This document shows positions 1 to 9,040 of a stretch of DNA of 64,000 bases, piece after piece. The stretch covers positions 992,001 to 1,056,000 of the forward strand of contig NZ_CP147776.1 in assembly GCF_037300705.1 (NCBI RefSeq), given 5' to 3'. Under the pieces are notes generated by a model. It made no database searches, was not told where the DNA came from, and saw only the letters and a program-made list of their open reading frames with translations. Position numbers and translations under genes: made by a program. Source of the stretch: Massilia sp. W12. Lineage in GTDB: Bacteria > Pseudomonadota > Gammaproteobacteria > Burkholderiales > Burkholderiaceae_D. Each line of letters opens with the position of its first letter. The stretch's first letter is position 1.

Positions 1-11
1 TTGAAAGGGAT

Positions 12-1793
12 TTATTTGCCGGCGCCCCAGGAATCTTTGAGCGTCACGATGCGGTTGAAGACTGGCTTGCCGGGCTGGCTGTCCACCCGGTCAGCGACAA
101 AGTAACCGTGCCGTTCAAATTGAAAACGTTGATCCGGCTGGGCTTCGCGCATGCCCGGCTCCAGCCAGGCTTGCACCACTTGTTTGGCGTCGGGGTTGAG
201 CAGGGTTTTGAAATCCTTGCCGCCGGAATCCGGCATCGCATCCAGGAACAGACGGTCATACAAGCGCACTTCCGCAGCCAGCGCGGTCGGCACGCTGACC
301 CAGTGAATATTGCCTTTTACCTTGTAGTTGGCGCTGCCCGGCGTGCCGGATTTGCTGTCCTCAAAATAATTGCAATGCACTGTTGTCACATTGCCTTCTG
401 CGTCTTTTTCATAGCCGGTGCACTCCACCACAAAGCCGTGACGCAGGCGCACCCGGTTGCCCGGTTTGCCGTCGATTGGCGGATACAGGCGGAAGTAACC
501 TTTGACCGGGACTTCCATGAAGTCGTCGCGCTCAATCCACACTTCGCGCGTGATCGGGAAGTGGCGCACGCCCATCTCTTCGTGATGCGGGTGCACCGGC
601 GAAGTGCAATCCACTGACAGATCCTGCGGGAAATTGTCGATCACCAGCTTGAGCGGATTCAGCACGGCAGTCGCGCGCGGCGCTTTCGGGTCGAGGTCTT
701 CGCGCTGGCAGCCTTCCAGCACAGAAATATCAATCCAGCCATCCGATTTATTGGTGCCGGAACGTTCCGCAAAGAGCTGGATCGCTTCCGGCGTGAAACC
801 GCGCCGGCGCAGGCCGACGATGGTGGGCATGCGCGGATCGTCCCAGCCGTCAACAATGCCTTCTTCCACCATTTGCCGCAGCTTGCGTTTGCTGGTGACG
901 ACATAGGTCATATTCAGGCGCGCAAATTCATATTGACGCGGCAGCGGGCGTTGCAACATGCCGCCTTCGGCCAGGGTTTCCAGCAGCCAGTCGTAGAACG
1001 GGCGGTGATCCTGGAATTCCAGCGTGCAGATGGAGTGCGTGATTTGTTCCAGCGCATCCGAAATCGGGTGCGTGTAGTCATACATCGGGTAGATGCACCA
1101 AGCGTCGCCGGTGCGGTGATGATGCGCATGGCGGATACGGTAAATCGCCGGGTCGCGCATATTCATATTCGGCGAAGACATCGCATCTTCGGAAGGCTTG
1201 GCGCGCAACACCAGGCTGCCGTCCGGGAATTCGCCGGCGCGCATGCGCGCAAACAAATCCAGCGATTCTTCCACCGGGCGGTTGCGCCAGGGCGAATTCA
1301 CGCCTGGCTGATTAAAGTCGCCGCGATTGGCCCGCATTTCTTCCGCAGTCTGGCTGTCCACATAGGCAAAGCCGGCGCGGATCAAATATTGCGCCATTTC
1401 ATACAGCTTTTCAAAATAATCACTGGCGTAATGCAAATAGCTTTCCGCGCCGTTGTCGCCCGGATACATCCAGTCAAAGCCAAGCCAGCGCACGCTGTCC
1501 AAAATCGTGTCAACGAACTCTTGTTCTTCCTTGGCCGGATTGGTGTCGTCGAAGCGCATATGGCAGCGCCCCTGATAATCGCGCGCCAGACCGAAATTCA
1601 GGCAGATGGATTTGGCGTGGCCGATGTGCAGATAGCCATTCGGTTCCGGCGGAAAACGGGTGATGACTGAAGGCAGGCCGGGGCGCTGATGTTTGCCCTC
1701 GGCTAAATCCTGCTCGATGATGGCGCGCAGAAAGTTGGGGGCGGCTTCTTTACTGTTGTCCGCCGGTTTGGCGGCGTGATTGTCGTGACTCAT
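12..1793 (-). CDS. glnS: Glutaminyl-tRNA synthetase
   Basis: Charges tRNA-Gln with glutamine in the cytoplasm. The class I signature is visible near residues 45-60 (P-P-E-P-N-G-Y-L-H-I-G-H), and the second ATP-binding motif appears as T-S-K-R-K-L near residue 290, the GlnRS form of KMSKS. The C-terminal anticodon-binding beta-barrel region is complete. The start was set at the ATG opening MSHDNHAAK, which precedes the first conserved block at a normal distance. An in-frame upstream ATG would add 28 residues with no family character. At about 593 residues the length suits bacterial GlnRS carrying a short N-terminal extension. It is transcribed away from the neighbouring Spy-like gene. The gene is complete and nothing in it is odd. 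Confidence 0.97.
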   Translation of the reverse strand: MSHDNHAAKPADNSKEAAPNFLRAIIEQDLAEGKHQRPGLPSVITRFPPEPNGYLHIGHAKSICLNFGLARDYQGRCHMRFDDTNPAKEEQEFVDTILDSVRWLGFDWMYPGDNGAESYLHYASDYFEKLYEMAQYLIRAGFAYVDSQTAEEMRANRGDFNQPGVNSPWRNRPVEESLDLFARMRAGEFPDGSLVLRAKPSEDAMSSPNMNMRDPAIYRIRHAHHHRTGDAWCIYPMYDYTHPISDALEQITHSICTLEFQDHRPFYDWLLETLAEGGMLQRPLPRQYEFARLNMTYVVTSKRKLRQMVEEGIVDGWDDPRMPTIVGLRRRGFTPEAIQLFAERSGTNKSDGWIDISVLEGCQREDLDPKAPRATAVLNPLKLVIDNFPQDLSVDCTSPVHPHHEEMGVRHFPITREVWIERDDFMEVPVKGYFRLYPPIDGKPGNRVRLRHGFVVECTGYEKDAEGNVTTVHCNYFEDSKSGTPGSANYKVKGNIHWVSVPTALAAEVRLYDRLFLDAMPDSGGKDFKTLLNPDAKQVVQAWLEPGMREAQPDQRFQFERHGYFVADRVDSQPGKPVFNRIVTLKDSWGAGK

Positions 1794-2082
1794 AGATCCG
1801 TAGCGTTCGTAATCGGTGGGCTGCTTGCCTTGCCGCTTGTCTGCGCATGTCCTGGCAAAGCGCAGCAGGCAGGACAAACCTTGCGTGCAAAAGAGTGATT
1901 TTGCCGCAAATCGCGGAATTTGACAGCAGTTTTACAGCCTTGCCGATGATGCAAGCCTGATTTCCAGCATTTCATCAGTTAAAAAAAGCTGTTTTCAGCT
2001 TATCTGCCGCCGCCGCTCCATTTTTGCTCCGCATTTGCGCGCCACACTGGCATGCATTGAAACTGAGATGAGGAGCAGGAAA

Positions 2083-2505
2083 ATGGACAAAAACAGGAAT
2101 CACAACGCATCCTGGCGCTGGCCGGCAATGACTGCCGCCGTCTTTTGCGCTGCGCTGGTGCTGCATCCGGACCGGGTGAATGCGGAGGATACGCAGGCGC
2201 GGCAAAAACCGAAGATGGATTGCGCGCAGCGCGGCATGCCCAAACCGGATTTGCGCGTCATGCTGGGCTTGGATGAAAAACTGGCGCAGCAAGTGGATGG
2301 CATTTTGCGCGAAAACCATGAAAAGCATATGGCCTTGCCGCATGCCGGACATGAAGCACATCTGGCGCTGCAGGCCGAGACGGACGCCAGATTGGCCAGA
2401 TTATTGACGCAAGAGCAGTTGCAGCGTTTGCAACGCAATTTGCCTTTGCCGCCGCCTGCCGGCATGCCTGAGGAAATGCCGTTTGCGCCGGATGATTTGT
2501 ATTAA
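2083..2505 (+). CDS. Small periplasmic Spy/CpxP-like protein
   Basis: Encodes 140 residues. The start is fixed by an AGGAG seven bases upstream of an ATG that opens a typical signal peptide: basic residues (K-N-R-N-H), then a hydrophobic stretch near residues 14-27. The mature part is helical and charged, with a His- and Glu-rich segment (residues 75-95) and an L-T-Q-E-Q-L-Q-R-L motif near residue 115. That motif resembles the LTxxQ signature of Spy/CpxP and heavy-metal-resistance periplasmic proteins. The tail is Pro/Met-rich. A role as a small periplasmic chaperone or metal/envelope-stress sensor is an inference from this weak pattern. It stands alone between glnS (divergent) and lysC, and no cognate two-component system is adjacent. 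Confidence 0.6.
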   Translation: MDKNRNHNASWRWPAMTAAVFCAALVLHPDRVNAEDTQARQKPKMDCAQRGMPKPDLRVMLGLDEKLAQQVDGILRENHEKHMALPHAGHEAHLALQAETDARLARLLTQEQLQRLQRNLPLPPPAGMPEEMPFAPDDLY

Positions 2506-2753
2506 ACAGTCCGCTGGCAAGGTTTGCGATAAGGCCCCGGTAACGGGGTGTCTTGTGAGGCGGCGTCCGCGCGGCTGCCGCTTCGCTTGCGGACGGATTT
2601 GCAAAAGATTGCAAAACCGTCCATTTTTACACGTTTTTGCACGGATTAGGGGGATTTATGCTGCTGTGCAGCAAGAAAAAGAAAGATTCATTAGTTATAT
2701 GCTAATTACCTGAAAAATAAAGGATTTTTTCCAATTTGCAAGCTTGTTGCAGC

Positions 2754-2782
2754 TTGTCAGTGAGAAATTGCGCGGGTAGAAT
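2754..2782 (+). promoter_or_regulatory. Sigma70-type promoter of lysC
   Basis: TTGTCA at 2754-2759 and TAGAAT at 2777-2782 are separated by 17 bases, which places transcription start near 2789, about 40 bases before the lysC ATG. The 2506-2828 interval otherwise holds a short CCCCG-GTAA-CGGGG hairpin at 2535-2548 just after the Spy-like gene and an AT-rich stretch. I see no lysine riboswitch or leader peptide. Confidence 0.65.
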
Positions 2783-2828
2783 CAAAAGCCTTTTTTATGA
2801 TTTTTTTAAGTGAGGTTAGTAGATTTCT

Positions 2829-4076
2829 ATGGCTCTTATCGTCCACAAATACGGTGGCACGTCGATGGGTTCAATCGAACGCATCAAGAATGTCGCCAAG
2901 CGCGTAGCAAAGTGGCACGATGCCGGTCACCGCATCGTCGTTGTGCCTTCCGCCATGTCAGGTGAGACCAACCGTTTGATTGGTTTGGCAAAAGAAATCA
3001 CACCGCAACCCGATCCGCGCGAGCTGGATATGATCGCCTCCACCGGCGAACAGGTTTCGGTCGGCTTGTTGTCGCTGGCCTTGCAGGCAATCGGCAAGCA
3101 GGCGGTGTCATATGCCGGCTGGCAAGTGCCGATTCTCACCGATTCCGCCTATACCAAAGCACGCATTCAATCGATCGACGATCAGAAAGTGCGGCGCGAT
3201 CTTGAAGACAACAAGATTGTGATCATTACCGGCTTTCAAGGCGTTGATGAATACGGCAATATCTCCACCCTGGGCCGTGGCGGCTCGGATACTTCAGCAG
3301 TGGCGGTGGCCGCCGCGCTGAAAGCGGATGAATGCCTGATTTACACCGACGTTGATGGCATCTACACCACCGACCCGCGCATTGTGTCTGAAGCCCGGCG
3401 CCTGTCCCGCATCAGTTTTGAGGAAATGCTGGAACTGGCTTCGCTCGGTTCCAAAGTGCTGCAAAGCCGTTCGGTTGAATTCGCCGGCAACTATCGTGTC
3501 CCGACCCGTGTCCTGTCTTCGCTCACCGATCCGCTGATGGATCTGGAGCAAGAAGCGAATTCCGGCACCCTGATTTCGTTTGAGGAAGAAAATATGGAGC
3601 AAGCAGTCATTTCCGGCATCGCCTTCAACCGCGACGAGGCCAAGATCACGGTATTGGGCGTGCCGGACCGTCCCGGCGTGGCCTACCAGATCTTAGGCCC
3701 GGTGGCGGACGCCAATATTGAAGTGGATATGATCATCCAGAATCAATCGGTGGATGGCAAAACTGACTTCACCTTTACTGTCCCGCGCGGCGACTACGAC
3801 AAGGCTGTGCGCGCCTTGAACGAACATGTGCGCGGTCATCTGGGCGAAGCCAATATTGTGGGCGACAACAAGGTCTCCAAGGTCTCGGTGGTGGGTGTGG
3901 GCATGCGTTCGCATGTGGGCGTGGCTTCCAAGATGTTTGAAACCCTGTCCAAGGAAGGCATCAATATTCTGATGATTTCCACATCGGAAATCAAAATCTC
4001 GGTTTTGATTGACGAAAAATACATGGAATTGGCTGTGCGCGCCTTGCACAAGGCGTTTGAACTCGAAAACGCATAA
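2829..4076 (+). CDS. lysC: Aspartate kinase
   Basis: Phosphorylates aspartate, the first step towards lysine, threonine, methionine and diaminopimelate. The N-terminal amino-acid kinase domain starts with K-Y-G-G-T-S-M-G-S (residues 7-15). It continues with the S-T-G-E-Q-V-S substrate loop (near residue 76) and the G-R-G-G-S-D-T-S-A-V nucleotide site (near residue 157). Two ACT domains follow from about residue 265, which implies feedback control by lysine and/or threonine. The length of 415 residues matches the monofunctional proteobacterial enzyme. The ORF begins at the ATG after a GAGG-type ribosome site. lysC followed by a tRNA-Ser gene is a familiar betaproteobacterial arrangement. Confidence 0.97.
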   Translation: MALIVHKYGGTSMGSIERIKNVAKRVAKWHDAGHRIVVVPSAMSGETNRLIGLAKEITPQPDPRELDMIASTGEQVSVGLLSLALQAIGKQAVSYAGWQVPILTDSAYTKARIQSIDDQKVRRDLEDNKIVIITGFQGVDEYGNISTLGRGGSDTSAVAVAAALKADECLIYTDVDGIYTTDPRIVSEARRLSRISFEEMLELASLGSKVLQSRSVEFAGNYRVPTRVLSSLTDPLMDLEQEANSGTLISFEEENMEQAVISGIAFNRDEAKITVLGVPDRPGVAYQILGPVADANIEVDMIIQNQSVDGKTDFTFTVPRGDYDKAVRALNEHVRGHLGEANIVGDNKVSKVSVVGVGMRSHVGVASKMFETLSKEGINILMISTSEIKISVLIDEKYMELAVRALHKAFELENA

Positions 4077-4102
4077 ATTTTCGCGAAATTCCTGGATTCG
4101 GC

Positions 4103-4131
4103 TTGACCGGTCTAAAAAGCCATCCTATAAT
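4103..4131 (+). promoter_or_regulatory. Promoter of the tRNA operon
   Basis: TTGACC at 4103-4108 and TATAAT at 4126-4131 are separated by exactly 17 bases. The box pair is near consensus, as expected of a stable-RNA promoter. Transcription should start near 4138 and run through four tRNA genes to the terminator at 4631. Confidence 0.8.
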
Positions 4132-4183
4132 TTTGTCTTTCGCTGCACAACGCAAGCAATTGAAGAGTAAAGCGAGCAAGTGT

Positions 4184-4277
4184 GGAGACGTGGCCGAGAG
4201 GTCGAAGGCACTTCCCTGCTAAGGAAGCATACGGGCTTAAACCTGTATCGAGGGTTCGAATCCCTCCGTCTCCGCCA
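4184..4277 (+). tRNA. tRNA-Ser (GCT)
   Basis: A 94-base cloverleaf with encoded CCA. The acceptor GGAGACG pairs with CGTCTCC, the discriminator base is G, and a long variable arm is present as expected of tRNA-Ser. The anticodon loop CTGCTAA gives anticodon GCT (reads AGC/AGU). It is the first gene of a four-tRNA transcription unit. Confidence 0.97.
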
Positions 4278-4286
4278 GAGTTTTTT

Positions 4287-4363
4287 GCGGCTGTAGCTCA
4301 GCTGGATAGAGTACTTGGCTACGAACCAAGGGGTCGTGGGTTCGATTCCTGCCAGCCGCGCCA
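4287..4363 (+). tRNA. tRNA-Arg (ACG), copy 1
   Basis: A 77-base cloverleaf with encoded CCA. The anticodon stem CTTGG/CCAAG surrounds the loop CTACGAA, giving anticodon ACG. The wobble A would be converted to inosine by TadA and so reads the CGU/CGC/CGA codons. Identical in sequence to the two following copies. Confidence 0.97.
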
Positions 4364-4433
4364 AATTCCGGCGTTTGCACCGGATGTTAATCGCAAGATT
4401 GACGATGCAAGCAAGTTGTTTATGTTTAGCAGT

Positions 4434-4510
4434 GCGGCTGTAGCTCAGCTGGATAGAGTACTTGGCTACGAACCAAGGGGTCGTGGGTTCGATTCCTGCC
4501 AGCCGCGCCA
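4434..4510 (+). tRNA. tRNA-Arg (ACG), copy 2
   Basis: Identical over 77 bases to the copies on either side. The spacers between copies (70 and 32 bases) are unrelated to each other, so only the gene bodies are repeated. Confidence 0.97.
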
Positions 4511-4542
4511 TTTGCTAACATGTAACGACACCGAACCATTTT

Positions 4543-4619
4543 GCGGCTGTAGCTCAGCTGGATAGAGTACTTGGCTACGAACCAAGGGGTCGTGGGTTCG
4601 ATTCCTGCCAGCCGCGCCA
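4543..4619 (+). tRNA. tRNA-Arg (ACG), copy 3
   Basis: Third identical copy with encoded CCA. It is the last tRNA before the terminator. Its 3' end borders the AT-richer toxin/immunity insert, a typical position for genomic-island integration. Confidence 0.97.
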
Positions 4620-4630
4620 AAATAGAGAAG

Positions 4631-4663
4631 CCCGCTTCAGTTTTTGCTGAAGCGGGTTTTTTT
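4631..4663 (+). terminator. Rho-independent terminator of the tRNA operon
   Basis: A perfect 10-base stem CCCGCTTCAG/CTGAAGCGGG with a 6-base loop is followed by seven T residues. It closes the tRNA transcription unit. Confidence 0.92.
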
Positions 4664-4757
4664 ATAAATAATTCTTGTTGTTTACTCTCTAATACTTAGA
4701 GAGTGCTCCGCGATGTTTTTTGTGCTGATCTTTGTATTCTCCAGGGGGGGGGGCGGT

Positions 4758-5210
4758 ATGAGCAATGCAGTAAAAAGAATAGTAGAAGGCAGAACGCAAG
4801 AGGTATTGTATATTTATCAGCCAGATGTTGATATTTTCCGTGCGGGTAAAGAAATCTATCCTGGTATGACTAAACTTCGTTACGAAGAGGATGACCGCCC
4901 GCCACCAAAGTCGAATGATATTCTCACATACTTAGCCGGAAACGTTCTCAAAGTAAAAGCGGGGTCTGGTGGCATCTCACTCTTTGATGGTATGAACCAC
5001 CAGAGAAAGATGGGGCGTTCTGATCGTTGGTGGTGTATCCCCAAGGGAAGTCAGATGCCTAAAGACATTATTATTGCTAAAGATGCGAAACCAAATTCAA
5101 ATGGACTTACGCACTATAGCATTGAGCCTGCAATAGATATGCCCTTGAGTGATTTTGTAGAGAAGCTGAAGGCTTTTGCTGAATTCATGTATAAAGTTTC
5201 TAATTCTTAA
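4758..5210 (+). CDS. Tse2-like ADP-ribosyltransferase toxin (putative)
   Basis: A 150-residue protein whose second half matches the pattern I recall for Pseudomonas aeruginosa Tse2, the type VI secretion effector that acts inside the target cytoplasm. Shared features in order: G-G-I-S-L-F-D (residues 71-77; Tse2 has G-G-T-S-V-F-D), a W-C-I-P-K-G segment (residues 92-97; Tse2 has F-V-I-P-D-G), then T-H-Y-S-I-E-P-A (residues 118-125; Tse2 has T-H-Y-T-I-M-P-A). Length and order of blocks agree. The start was chosen at MSNAVK because an upstream in-frame ATG would translate a poly-G tract. Composition is clearly more AT-rich than the flanks. A small acidic gene follows 13 bases later. Direct NAD-dependent activity is inferred from the family, and no secretion genes are in the window. 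Confidence 0.72.
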   Translation: MSNAVKRIVEGRTQEVLYIYQPDVDIFRAGKEIYPGMTKLRYEEDDRPPPKSNDILTYLAGNVLKVKAGSGGISLFDGMNHQRKMGRSDRWWCIPKGSQMPKDIIIAKDAKPNSNGLTHYSIEPAIDMPLSDFVEKLKAFAEFMYKVSNS

Positions 5211-5223
5211 TCGGAGGGGTGCT

Positions 5224-5469
5224 TTGTTTAACTATAAGGATTTAACGTACATCAGAGTCGCCCTCTTAAGCCATATCGACAAACTTTCTGCAATTGAAGA
5301 GGATGATCCTGGTGTTGGTGAAGATGGGTTTTCGGACATCCAAGATGATATCGAATACTTGCAGCGCTTGTCTGATATCGTCGATCATGAAATCGCAGCG
5401 ATAAAAGCGCAGGCGGTACAGCAAGGGGCAAGGTTGACGGTGGTCGCAAACAACCCTCCATCAGATTGA
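5224..5469 (+). CDS. Tsi2-like immunity protein (putative)
   Basis: An 81-residue acidic, predominantly helical protein beginning with TTG, placed seven bases after a strong GGAGGGG ribosome site that lies just past the toxin stop codon. An ATG farther upstream would overlap the toxin gene and lacks a comparable site. Small size, acidity (runs such as E-E-D-D-P and Q-D-D-I-E-Y) and position match Tsi2, the helical protein that binds and neutralises Tse2. I see no confident residue-level alignment with Tsi2, so the assignment rests on context. The gene ends 42 bases before a shared terminator with gcvP. Confidence 0.6.
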   Translation: MFNYKDLTYIRVALLSHIDKLSAIEEDDPGVGEDGFSDIQDDIEYLQRLSDIVDHEIAAIKAQAVQQGARLTVVANNPPSD

Positions 5470-5511
5470 ATGCTTGAGTTAGTCTGGGGCTGTCGAGACT
5501 GATGTCTTATA

Positions 5512-5538
5512 AAAAGGGAGCCTGCCCGGCTCCCTTTT
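5512..5538. terminator. Bidirectional terminator between the immunity gene and gcvP
   Basis: An 11-base stem AAAAGGGAGCC/GGCTCCCTTTT with a 5-base loop lies between convergent genes. A runs on one side and T runs on the other allow termination in both directions. Confidence 0.85.
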
Positions 5539-5559
5539 CATTTTTCAACGCTTCACAGC

Positions 5560-8466
5560 TTATTCGTAATCCGTGATCGGCGGGCAGCCGCAGACCAGGT
5601 TACGGTCGCCGTACACATTGTCGGCGCGGCCCACCGGCGGCCAATATTTCTGCTTGCGCAGGGACGCGACAGGGTAGGCCGCTTCGCTGCGGCTGTATTT
5701 GTGCGCCCATTCATCGCCAGTGACGGCCAGTGCGGTGTGCGGTGCGTGCTTGAGCGGATTATCCTGACGGTCATATTCGCCGGAAATCACTTTGTCGATT
5801 TCCTTGCGGATGGCGATCATGGCGTCGATGAAGCGATCCAGTTCCGCTTTCGATTCGCTTTCCGTCGGCTCAATCATCAGCGTACCCGGCACCGGGAAGC
5901 TCATGGTAGGCGCGTGGAAGCCATAATCCATCAAGCGCTTGGCCACATCCTCATTGCTGATCCCGCTTTCCTGCTGCAAGGGACGCAGATCCAGAATGCA
6001 TTCGTGCGCCACCAGGCCATCGTGTCCGCTGTACAGCACCGGGTAATGCGGGGACAGGCGGCGGGCGACATAGTTGGCCGCCAGCATCGCGGTTTCGGTG
6101 GCGGCGGTCAAACCTTCCGCGCCCATCATCGCGATATACATCCATGAGATTGGCAGAATGCTGGCCGAGCCGAACGGGGCGGCAGACACGGCGCCAATGC
6201 CGCTCTCTTCTGCGCCATTATGACGATAGCCGCTGCTCAGATGATTCGGCAGGAATTTCGCCAAATGCGCAGCCACCGCCACCGGGCCGACGCCGGGGCC
6301 ACCGCCGCCATGCGGGATACAGAAGGTTTTATGCAAATTCAAGTGACTGACATCGCCGCCGAACTGTCCCGGCGCCGCAACGCCGACCAGCGCATTCATG
6401 TTGGCGCCGTCGATATACACCTGGCCGCCGTGTTCATGCACGATTTTGCACAGTTCCTGAATGCCTTCTTCAAACACGCCATGCGTGGACGGGTATGTCA
6501 CCATTGCCGCAGCCAGATTGGCGCTGTGTTTTTCCGCTTTGGCGCGCAAATCGTTCAAATCGACATTGCCGTTTTCATCGCAAGCCACCACCACCACTTG
6601 CATATTCACCATGCTGGCCGAAGCCGGGTTGGTGCCGTGTGCGGAAGAGGGGATTAAGCAAATATTGCGATGCCCCTCGCCGCGCGAGCGGTGATAGGCT
6701 TGAATGATCAGCAGACCGGCATATTCGCCTTGCGAACCGGCATTCGGTTGCAGGGACACAGCAGCATAGCCGGTGGCGGCGCACAGCATGTCTTCCAGCT
6801 GCACAATCATTTCGCGATAGCCGATGGTTTGCTCCGCCGGCGCAAACGGGTGGATGCTGGAAAATTCCGGCCAGGTGACAGGAATCATTTCGCTGGTGGC
6901 GTTCAACTTCATGGTGCAGGAACCGAGCGGAATCATGCTGCGGTCAAGCGCCAGATCCTTATCCGCCAGGCTGCGCAGATAGCGCAGCATTTCATGCTCG
7001 GCATGATAACGGTTGAAGGTCGGGTGTTGCAGATAGGCGCTGTTGCGCGCCAGGGCGGCATCAAATCCCTTGGCGGCATCCGCTTCCAGCGCTTCCACTT
7101 TCAGCGTTTCTTTACCAGCCACCGAAGCGAAAATGTCAATCAGGCTTTGCAATTCGGCGCGTGTGATGGTTTCGTCCAGCGCGACGCCCAGGCTGTCTTG
7201 CGCGTCGTGACGCAGATTGAAGCCGGCAGCCATCGCCGCTGCATGCAACTCTGCGGTGTGCTGGGTGTTGATAGTCAGCGTATCGAAGAAGCTGGCGTTG
7301 CTGCGCTGATAGCCCAGTTGTTGCAGCGCCAGCGCCAGAATCGCGGTGTAGCGTTGCACCCGGTCGGCGATGGTGCGCAAACCTTGCGGGCCGTGATACA
7401 CCGCATACATTGAGGCGATGACCGCCAGCAGCACTTGTGCGGTACAGATATTTGAAGTGGCTTTTTCGCGGCGGATGTGCTGTTCGCGTGTTTGCAGCGC
7501 CAGACGGTAGGCCGGATTGCCTTGTGCGTCAATGGTCACGCCAACCAGGCGGCCCGGCATAGAGCGCTTGAACTCATCGCGGGTGGCCAGAAAACCGGCA
7601 TGCGGGCCGCCGAAACCCAGCGGCACGCCAAAACGCTGGCTGTTGCCCACCACCACGTCGGCGCCCCACTCGCCAGGCGCTTTGAGTGCGCACAGCGCCA
7701 GCAGGTCGGCAGCCGCCACCACCAGCGCGCCGCGCGCATGCAGCGCGTCCACGGTTGCGCTGTAGTCACGCACATCGCCGTTGGCGCCAGGGTATTGCAA
7801 GAGCATGCCGAAGCACTCTGTCTCTTGTGCTGCTTGCAGGCTGTTTTCCGGGCCAAAGGTTTGGATTTGAATGTCCAGCGGCGCGGCGCGGGTGCGCAGC
7901 ACTTCAATGGTTTGCGGCAACACATCGGTGGCCACCAGAAACACATTCGACTTGGATTTGCCCACCCTTTGCAGCAGGGTCATGGCTTCCGCTGCTGCTG
8001 TGCCTTCGTCCAGCATCGAGGCATTGGCGATCGCCATGCCGGTCAAATCGGCAATCATTTGCTGGAAGTTCAGGATGGCTTCCAGGCGGCCTTGTGAGAT
8101 CTCAGGTTGGTAGGGGGTGTAAGCGGTGTACCACGCCGGGTTTTCAAAAATATTGCGCAAAATCACGCCCGGGGTCAGGGTGTTGTAATAGCCCTGGCCG
8201 ATCAGGCTTTTCAGCACTTTGTTTTTGCCAGCCAATTCTTTCAGGCGCGCCAATGCGGCGGCTTCGCTGCGGCTGTCGCTGAATTCGCCCAGCGGCAGGC
8301 GGTCTTTACGCCGGATGCCGGGCGGCACAATAGCGTCGATCAGGGCGGCGCGGCTGGGATAACCCAGCGCGGCCAGCATGGCGGCTTGTTCTGCTTCAGA
8401 AGGGCCGATGTGGCGGGCGATAAAAGCATCGCTTTGTTCAAGTTGGTTCAGAGAAGTACGGCTCAT
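5560..8466 (-). CDS. gcvP: Glycine dehydrogenase (decarboxylating), P protein
   Basis: The PLP enzyme of the glycine cleavage system. It decarboxylates glycine and transfers aminomethyl to lipoyl-GcvH. The 968-residue length is that of the single-chain (fused P1/P2) form. The PLP-lysine region is visible as H-L-N-L-H-K-T-F near residue 700, followed by the G-G-G-G-P-G loop. The N-terminal R-H-I-G-P motif lies at residues 18-22. The start at MSRTSLNQ gives the usual N-terminus; an upstream ATG adds only seven residues. It is the third gene of gcvT-gcvH-gcvP, all on the minus strand behind a glycine riboswitch. The 153-base gap after gcvH is a little long but shows no terminator. Confidence 0.97.
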   Translation of the reverse strand: MSRTSLNQLEQSDAFIARHIGPSEAEQAAMLAALGYPSRAALIDAIVPPGIRRKDRLPLGEFSDSRSEAAALARLKELAGKNKVLKSLIGQGYYNTLTPGVILRNIFENPAWYTAYTPYQPEISQGRLEAILNFQQMIADLTGMAIANASMLDEGTAAAEAMTLLQRVGKSKSNVFLVATDVLPQTIEVLRTRAAPLDIQIQTFGPENSLQAAQETECFGMLLQYPGANGDVRDYSATVDALHARGALVVAAADLLALCALKAPGEWGADVVVGNSQRFGVPLGFGGPHAGFLATRDEFKRSMPGRLVGVTIDAQGNPAYRLALQTREQHIRREKATSNICTAQVLLAVIASMYAVYHGPQGLRTIADRVQRYTAILALALQQLGYQRSNASFFDTLTINTQHTAELHAAAMAAGFNLRHDAQDSLGVALDETITRAELQSLIDIFASVAGKETLKVEALEADAAKGFDAALARNSAYLQHPTFNRYHAEHEMLRYLRSLADKDLALDRSMIPLGSCTMKLNATSEMIPVTWPEFSSIHPFAPAEQTIGYREMIVQLEDMLCAATGYAAVSLQPNAGSQGEYAGLLIIQAYHRSRGEGHRNICLIPSSAHGTNPASASMVNMQVVVVACDENGNVDLNDLRAKAEKHSANLAAAMVTYPSTHGVFEEGIQELCKIVHEHGGQVYIDGANMNALVGVAAPGQFGGDVSHLNLHKTFCIPHGGGGPGVGPVAVAAHLAKFLPNHLSSGYRHNGAEESGIGAVSAAPFGSASILPISWMYIAMMGAEGLTAATETAMLAANYVARRLSPHYPVLYSGHDGLVAHECILDLRPLQQESGISNEDVAKRLMDYGFHAPTMSFPVPGTLMIEPTESESKAELDRFIDAMIAIRKEIDKVISGEYDRQDNPLKHAPHTALAVTGDEWAHKYSRSEAAYPVASLRKQKYWPPVGRADNVYGDRNLVCGCPPITDYE

Positions 8467-8619
8467 AGCGGTCTGTACAAAAAACAATAGGAATCCGGTA
8501 GGCGCGGCATGAAGCGGCGCTGAAAATGGCGCTAGCCTGGCGATATTTCCACCGGGAAATCAATTTCGCGCAGGCGTGCAAAAACGCCCGCAGCAGCGGG
8601 CGTTGCAATCAGCTGAAGA

Positions 8620-9000
8620 TCAGTCGCTGCTTTGCGCGTAGGCCGTCGGGCTGAGCAATTCGCCCAGTTCAGACGGATTGGACGGCTTGAGCTTGAACAG
8701 CCAGGCGCTGTAGGCGTCAGCATTGAGCTGTTCCGGGCTGCCGGCCAGCGCGTCATTGGCGGCAATGATTTCGCCGCTCAGAGGAGAGTAGATGTCAGAG
8801 GCGGCCTTGACCGATTCCACCACCGCCACATCCTGGCCGGCTTCGACCACTTTGCCGACCGCAGGCAATTCCAGGTGCACCACATCGCCCAGCGAACTTT
8901 GCGCATAGTCGGTGATGCCAACGGTCACACTGCCGTCAGCTTCCACGCGCACCCATTCGTGCGATTCGGTGTATTTCAGATCCTCTGGAATGTTCGACAT
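8620..9000 (-). CDS. gcvH: Glycine cleavage system H protein
   Basis: The lipoyl carrier that shuttles the aminomethyl group between the P, T and L proteins. The lipoylated lysine lies in the motif [13 protein letters not shown] near residue 65. The N-terminus [10 protein letters not shown] is diagnostic. The 126-residue length is standard. The start [10 protein letters not shown] is preceded by a GGAG box; the longer reading frame upstream overlaps the intergenic region and has no family match. It is the middle gene of the operon, 40 bases after gcvT. Confidence 0.97.
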   Translation of the reverse strand: MSNIPEDLKYTESHEWVRVEADGSVTVGITDYAQSSLGDVVHLELPAVGKVVEAGQDVAVVESVKAASDIYSPLSGEIIAANDALAGSPEQLNADAYSAWLFKLKPSNPSELGELLSPTAYAQSSD

Positions 9001-9040
9001 AATTTGCTCCCAAAAAATAATTGCTTGTCTAAAAAATAAA

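Noticed and set aside
2506-2828. Possible lysine riboswitch before lysC
   Set aside because: The predicted transcript leader is only about 40 bases, too short for a lysine aptamer, and no conserved core was seen.
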